This document shows, one piece after another, positions 60,980 to 64,000 of a stretch of DNA of 64,000 nt. The notes under the pieces were generated by a model. The model saw nothing but the letters and a program-made list of their open reading frames with translations. It was not told the DNA's origin and did no database searches. The stretch covers positions 2,294,001 through 2,358,000 of the forward strand of contig OZ253956.1 in assembly GCA_965267355.1 (NCBI GenBank). The letters are read 5' to 3'. The stretch's first letter is position 1; each line of letters opens with the position of its first letter. The position numbers were made by a program, and so were the translations under genes. The DNA is from GCA-002793235 sp965267355. GTDB taxonomy: Bacteria; Bacteroidota; Bacteroidia; Flavobacteriales_E; Vicingaceae.

Positions 60980-63121
60980 TTACTCTGCTTTTTCTCTTTG
61001 TGGTTTTTCTAATAAAACTTTACGCGAAAGTTTTAACTTACCTGTTTTAGAGTCAATAGCAATCAATTTTACTTCAATTTCTTCACCTTCTTTTAAAACA
61101 TCTGCAACGTTTTCAACACGTTCCCACTTAATCTCTGAAATATGAAGTAAACCATCTTTACCAGGAATAATTTCTACAAAGGCACCGAAGTTAGTAATTG
61201 ATTTAACTTTTCCTTTGTATACTTCTCCAACTTCAGGAACCGCAGTAATAGCTTTAATTTTTGCAAGAGCAGCTTCCATTGCATCTCCATCATTACTCAT
61301 AATATCAACAACTCCATGGTTGTCAACTTCTTCAATAGTAATTGTGGCACCAGTAGTTGCTTGGATCTCTTGAATAATTTTACCTCCAGGTCCAATAACA
61401 GCTCCAATCATATCTTTAGGGATAGTGATTTGCTTGATTCTTGGTGTATGAGGTTTATAATCTGTGTTAGGAGCAGAGATAGTTTTCATCATTTCATTTA
61501 AAATGTGAAGTCTACCTTCTTTAGCTTGGTTTAATGCTTGCTCAAGAATTTCATATGGTAACCCATCAACTTTAATATCCATTTGACAAGCAGTAATACC
61601 GTCTTGTGTTCCAGTCACTTTGAAATCCATATCACCTAAATGATCCTCATCACCTAAGATATCAGATAGTACAGCAAATTTTTGATTTCCTGGTTCTGTA
61701 ATTAATCCCATAGCTATACCTGAAACTGGTTTTTTGATTTGAACACCAGCATCCATTAAGGCAAGAGTACCAGCACAAACAGTAGCCATTGAAGAAGAAC
61801 CATTCGATTCTAGAATTTCAGATACAACTCTTACTGTATATGGGTTTTCAGCTCCAAAAGGAATCATTGGTTTTAAAGCTCTTAATGCTAAATTACCATG
61901 TCCTACCTCTCTACGGCTAGTACCTCTATTAGGTCTTGCTTCACCTGTTGAGAAAGAAGGGAAGTTATAGTGTAGCATGAATTTCTCTGTACCTTCTTGA
62001 GTAACACCGTCAATCATCTTTTCATCCATTTTATTACCTAATGTAACGGTTGTTAATGATTGAGTTTCACCTCTTGTAAATACAGCAGAACCATGAGCTC
62101 CTGGTAGATAGTCAACTTCAGACCAGATAGGTCTAATTTCATCTAGTTGTCTACCATCAAGTCTTTTTCTTTCGTTTAATACAACATCTCTTACAGCAGC
62201 CTTTTGTACAGATTTAAAGTACTGACCAATTAAGAATTTATCTTCTTGATCTTCTTCTGATAAAGTAGCTACAAACTCTTCTTTAACAGCTCCAAATTTC
62301 TGACCTCTTAATGCTTTATCTGCAATTGATTCAGCAGCAATTGCATAACATTTATCATAGCAAGCAGCTTTAATCGCATTGTAAAGCTCTTCATTGCTTC
62401 TTTCATGATCATATTCTCTTTTAGTTTTAGAAGCTTCTACTTCAGCAGCTAAATCTAATTGTAATTGACATTGTTTTTTAATCTCCTCGTGAGCTACTTT
62501 AATAGCCTCTAACATTTCTGCTTCAGAAACTTCCAACATTTCTCCCTCTACCATCATAATATTATCCATTGTAGCAGCTACAATTAAATCTATATCAGAT
62601 TGTTCCATTTGAGATGGAGTAGGGTTGATTACCCAATTCCCGTCAATCCTACCAACTCTAACTTCAGATGTTGGTCCATTAAACGGTATATCAGATACAG
62701 CAATACATGCTGATGCAGCTAAACAAGCTAATGCATCAGGTAAAACTTCTTCGTCCCAAGAGATTAACTGTAATGCAACTTGAGTATTTGCGTGGTAATC
62801 TTCTGGGAATAGAGGTCTTAATGCTCTATCTATTAATCTACATATTAATATTTCAGTATCAGATGGTCTTGCTTCTCTTTTTAAGAAACCTCCAGGTATT
62901 TTACCTGCAGCAGCAAATTTTTCTCTATAATCAACTGTTAATGGTAAAAAGTCCATGTCTTCACCAGCATCTTTGTCAGATACTACAGTAGCTAATAACA
63001 TAGTTTTACCCATTTTTACAACAACAGAACCATGAGCTTGTTTAGCTAATTTTCCTGTTTCAATTTCGATGGACCTTCCATCACCTAACGTGTAGGATTT
63101 TTTAATTCCAATTTGTGACAT
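60980..63121 (-). CDS. pnp: Polyribonucleotide nucleotidyltransferase (PNPase)
   Basis: This phosphorolytic 3'-5' exoribonuclease acts in mRNA decay. The 713 residues contain two RNase PH-like domains (about 1-230 and 320-540; catalytic-region motifs SGEARPNRGTSRREVGHG and ILGDEDHLGDMDFKVTGT), then a KH domain (IGAVIGPGGKIIQEIQ, near 555) and an S1 domain (VGEVYKGKVKSITNFGAFVEI, near 620). The ATG at 63121 is used; the longer frame starts at a GTG at 63142 inside an inverted repeat of the leader. Two hairpins in the leader may serve autoregulation. Confidence 0.96.
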   Translation of the reverse strand: MSQIGIKKSYTLGDGRSIEIETGKLAKQAHGSVVVKMGKTMLLATVVSDKDAGEDMDFLPLTVDYREKFAAAGKIPGGFLKREARPSDTEILICRLIDRALRPLFPEDYHANTQVALQLISWDEEVLPDALACLAASACIAVSDIPFNGPTSEVRVGRIDGNWVINPTPSQMEQSDIDLIVAATMDNIMMVEGEMLEVSEAEMLEAIKVAHEEIKKQCQLQLDLAAEVEASKTKREYDHERSNEELYNAIKAACYDKCYAIAAESIADKALRGQKFGAVKEEFVATLSEEDQEDKFLIGQYFKSVQKAAVRDVVLNERKRLDGRQLDEIRPIWSEVDYLPGAHGSAVFTRGETQSLTTVTLGNKMDEKMIDGVTQEGTEKFMLHYNFPSFSTGEARPNRGTSRREVGHGNLALRALKPMIPFGAENPYTVRVVSEILESNGSSSMATVCAGTLALMDAGVQIKKPVSGIAMGLITEPGNQKFAVLSDILGDEDHLGDMDFKVTGTQDGITACQMDIKVDGLPYEILEQALNQAKEGRLHILNEMMKTISAPNTDYKPHTPRIKQITIPKDMIGAVIGPGGKIIQEIQATTGATITIEEVDNHGVVDIMSNDGDAMEAALAKIKAITAVPEVGEVYKGKVKSITNFGAFVEIIPGKDGLLHISEIKWERVENVADVLKEGEEIEVKLIAIDSKTGKLKLSRKVLLEKPQREKAE

Positions 63122-63134
63122 AATTTTTGTTTGT

Positions 63135-63151
63135 GAGTTCACAGTGAACTC
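63135..63151. promoter_or_regulatory. Inverted repeat in the pnp leader (1)
   Basis: GAGTTCAC-A-GTGAACTC is a perfect 8-1-8 inverted repeat, 14 nt upstream of the pnp start codon. As RNA it would be a short hairpin; as DNA it could be an operator. Confidence 0.5.
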
Positions 63152-63161
63152 GATTTATATT

Positions 63162-63176
63162 GGTGCACCATGCACC
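63162..63176. promoter_or_regulatory. Inverted repeat in the pnp leader (2)
   Basis: GGTGCA-CCA-TGCACC is a perfect 6-3-6 inverted repeat just upstream of the first one. Confidence 0.45.
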
Positions 63177-63205
63177 TTTCTTTATTAATTGTTTACTATA
63201 TAAAT

Positions 63206-63239
63206 AAAAAAGGGGAGTGCAAATAAATGCGAGCCCCCC
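63206..63239 (-). terminator. Attenuator-like terminator between rpsO and pnp
   Basis: On the minus strand a GGGG...CCCC hairpin with an internal loop and GCA/TGC top stem is followed by six T. It should end part of the rpsO transcripts before pnp. Confidence 0.65.
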
Positions 63240-63277
63240 TAAATTTCATGATTTTAATAGTATCGTTTCTCCAACGT

Positions 63278-63547
63278 TTACTTTCTAATTCCAAGTTCTT
63301 TAATCAACTCACGATACTTAACAATATCTTTCTTTTTGTAATAGTCTAGTAAACTTCTTCTTTTACCAACTAAATCTAGCAATGCTTTTTGCGTGCCAAA
63401 GTCTTTTTTGTTTTTCTTTAAATGCTCTGTAAGATGATTGATTCTGTATGTGAATAATGCTATCTGACCTTCAGTAGAACCAGTATTTTTAGCATTCCCG
63501 CCATGCTTTGCGAAAATCTCTTCTTTCTTTTCTTTACTTAAATACAT
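63278..63547 (-). CDS. rpsO: 30S ribosomal protein S15
   Basis: The 89-residue S15 binds 16S rRNA and helps form the platform of the 30S subunit. The sequence AKHGGNAKNTGSTEGQIALFTYRINHLTEHLKKNKKDFGTQKALLDLVGKRRSLLDYYKKKD is the standard family core with its 16S-binding His/Asp. It is upstream of pnp as in most bacteria. Confidence 0.97.
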   Translation of the reverse strand: MYLSKEKKEEIFAKHGGNAKNTGSTEGQIALFTYRINHLTEHLKKNKKDFGTQKALLDLVGKRRSLLDYYKKKDIVKYRELIKELGIRK

Positions 63548-63595
63548 GCCAAAATTAATTTTAATGTTTATTATGTATACTCTTTATTGAGGCTG

Positions 63596-63603
63596 CAAAT
63601 GTA
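63596..63603 (-). promoter_or_regulatory. -7 element of rpsO
   Basis: On the minus strand TACATTTG lies 48 nt before the rpsO ATG, leaving a leader that could carry the S15 autoregulatory site. No TTG -33 element is obvious. Confidence 0.5.
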
Positions 63604-63639
63604 GTAAAATAATTACTTGATTTACATTTCCTTATCTTT

Positions 63640-64000
63640 TTAATTACGAAACAACTTAATAGATAAAGATATTTTCTCTTTTAGTTCATGTCTAGACACA
63701 ATGTAATCTAAAAAGCCATGCTCTAAAACAAACTCAGAGGTTTGAAAACCAGATGGTAAATCTTTACCAATGGTCTCTTTTACAACTCTTGGACCAGCAA
63801 ACCCTATTAAAGCCCCTGGTTCAGCAATATTAATATCTCCCAACATCGCATAAGATGCAGTTACACCTCCAGTTGTAGGATCAGTAAGTAACGAAATATA
63901 TGGTACTTTTTCTTTGGCTAATAGAGAAAGTTTAGCAGAAGTTTTAGCCATTTGCATTAATGAGAATGCAGCTTCCATCATTCTTGCCCCTCCTGATTTG
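63640..64000 (-). CDS. accD: Acetyl-CoA carboxylase carboxyltransferase subunit beta, 3' part only
   Basis: The gene is cut by the window end; only the C-terminal about 120 residues are visible. The frame continues upstream to the window edge as SGGARMMEAAFSLMQMAKT, so the internal ATG at 63981 is not the start. Motifs TDPTTGGVTASYAMLGDI and AEPGALIGFAGPRVVKETI are diagnostic of AccD, which with AccA transfers the carboxyl group to acetyl-CoA in fatty acid synthesis. The N-terminal zinc-finger part lies outside the window. Confidence 0.96.
   Translation of the reverse strand, partial: KSGGARMMEAAFSLMQMAKTSAKLSLLAKEKVPYISLLTDPTTGGVTASYAMLGDINIAEPGALIGFAGPRVVKETIGKDLPSGFQTSEFVLEHGFLDYIVSRHELKEKISLSIKLFRN

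Overview
The window is a chromosomal segment of a Bacteroidota bacterium, most likely of the order Flavobacteriales. It is AT-rich. The clade is shown by a short (under 300 residue) primary-type sigma factor present in two copies, promoters of the TTG-N(17-23)-TAnnTTTG type, several secreted proteins ending in type IX secretion (T9SS) sorting domains of both type A and type B, a FadL/OmpP1 porin, a leucine dehydrogenase next to a long-form NusB, and an rpsO-pnp-rpoD block. Almost every base is chromosomal coding sequence. I see no phage, transposon, CRISPR array or integrated plasmid.

Layout. 83-5185 is a run of six exported proteins of mostly unknown function (two are paralogues, one is a lipoprotein, the last is an outer-membrane barrel); it is the best candidate here for an undescribed envelope system. 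5239-10625 (minus) holds a HEAT-like protein, GAPDH behind a sigma factor, ribosomal protein L19 and an ABC exporter. 10784-12841 is leucine dehydrogenase plus nusB. 12846-17116 (minus) is a membrane protein / amidohydrolase / DUF819 operon, followed by nth. 17939-30083 is a block of T9SS cargo: two giant PKD adhesin-like proteins built from exact 513-bp units, then a BNR-repeat protein and a subtilisin-like protease. 30183-36009 holds small and housekeeping genes, two tRNAs (Leu-GAG, Lys-TTT), aroK and a nucleoside phosphorylase. 36123-38755 is a FadL porin plus an SGNH lipoprotein. 38824-41085 contains a T9SS esterase, an Smr-domain protein and the RNase P RNA gene. 41115-44970 (minus) is a tightly overlapping five-gene operon. 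45075-49932 has phoH, STAS, rnz, an HU gene and a siderophore/heme/B12-type ABC permease and ATPase. 50068-53931 contains a serine palmitoyltransferase-like enzyme, a ZIP transporter, a methyltransferase and a SiaB/SiaC pair. 53994-57446 is a divergent zinc-homeostasis module. 57443-64000 (minus) contains a phosphoribosyltransferase, S4 and hydrolase genes, rpe, a second rpoD, pnp, rpsO and the 3' part of accD.

How the genes work together. The clearest regulatory unit is at 54390-54470. A Fur/Zur-type repressor gene and a MerC-FolE-COG0523(ZigA)-DUF1826 operon diverge from a 74-bp gap holding two 7-1-7 TGCAAC-type boxes that overlap both predicted promoters. The rnpB gene gives an internal calibration of the TAnnTTTG promoter element (its last G lies about 4 nt before the RNA start). 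By that ruler at least four protein genes, including the zur-like gene, should be transcribed as leaderless or nearly leaderless mRNAs. Start codons were re-chosen at ATG where the longest open frame began at TTG or GTG and sometimes overlapped a promoter element. All functional calls rest on reading the sequence and recalled family knowledge; no database search was run.
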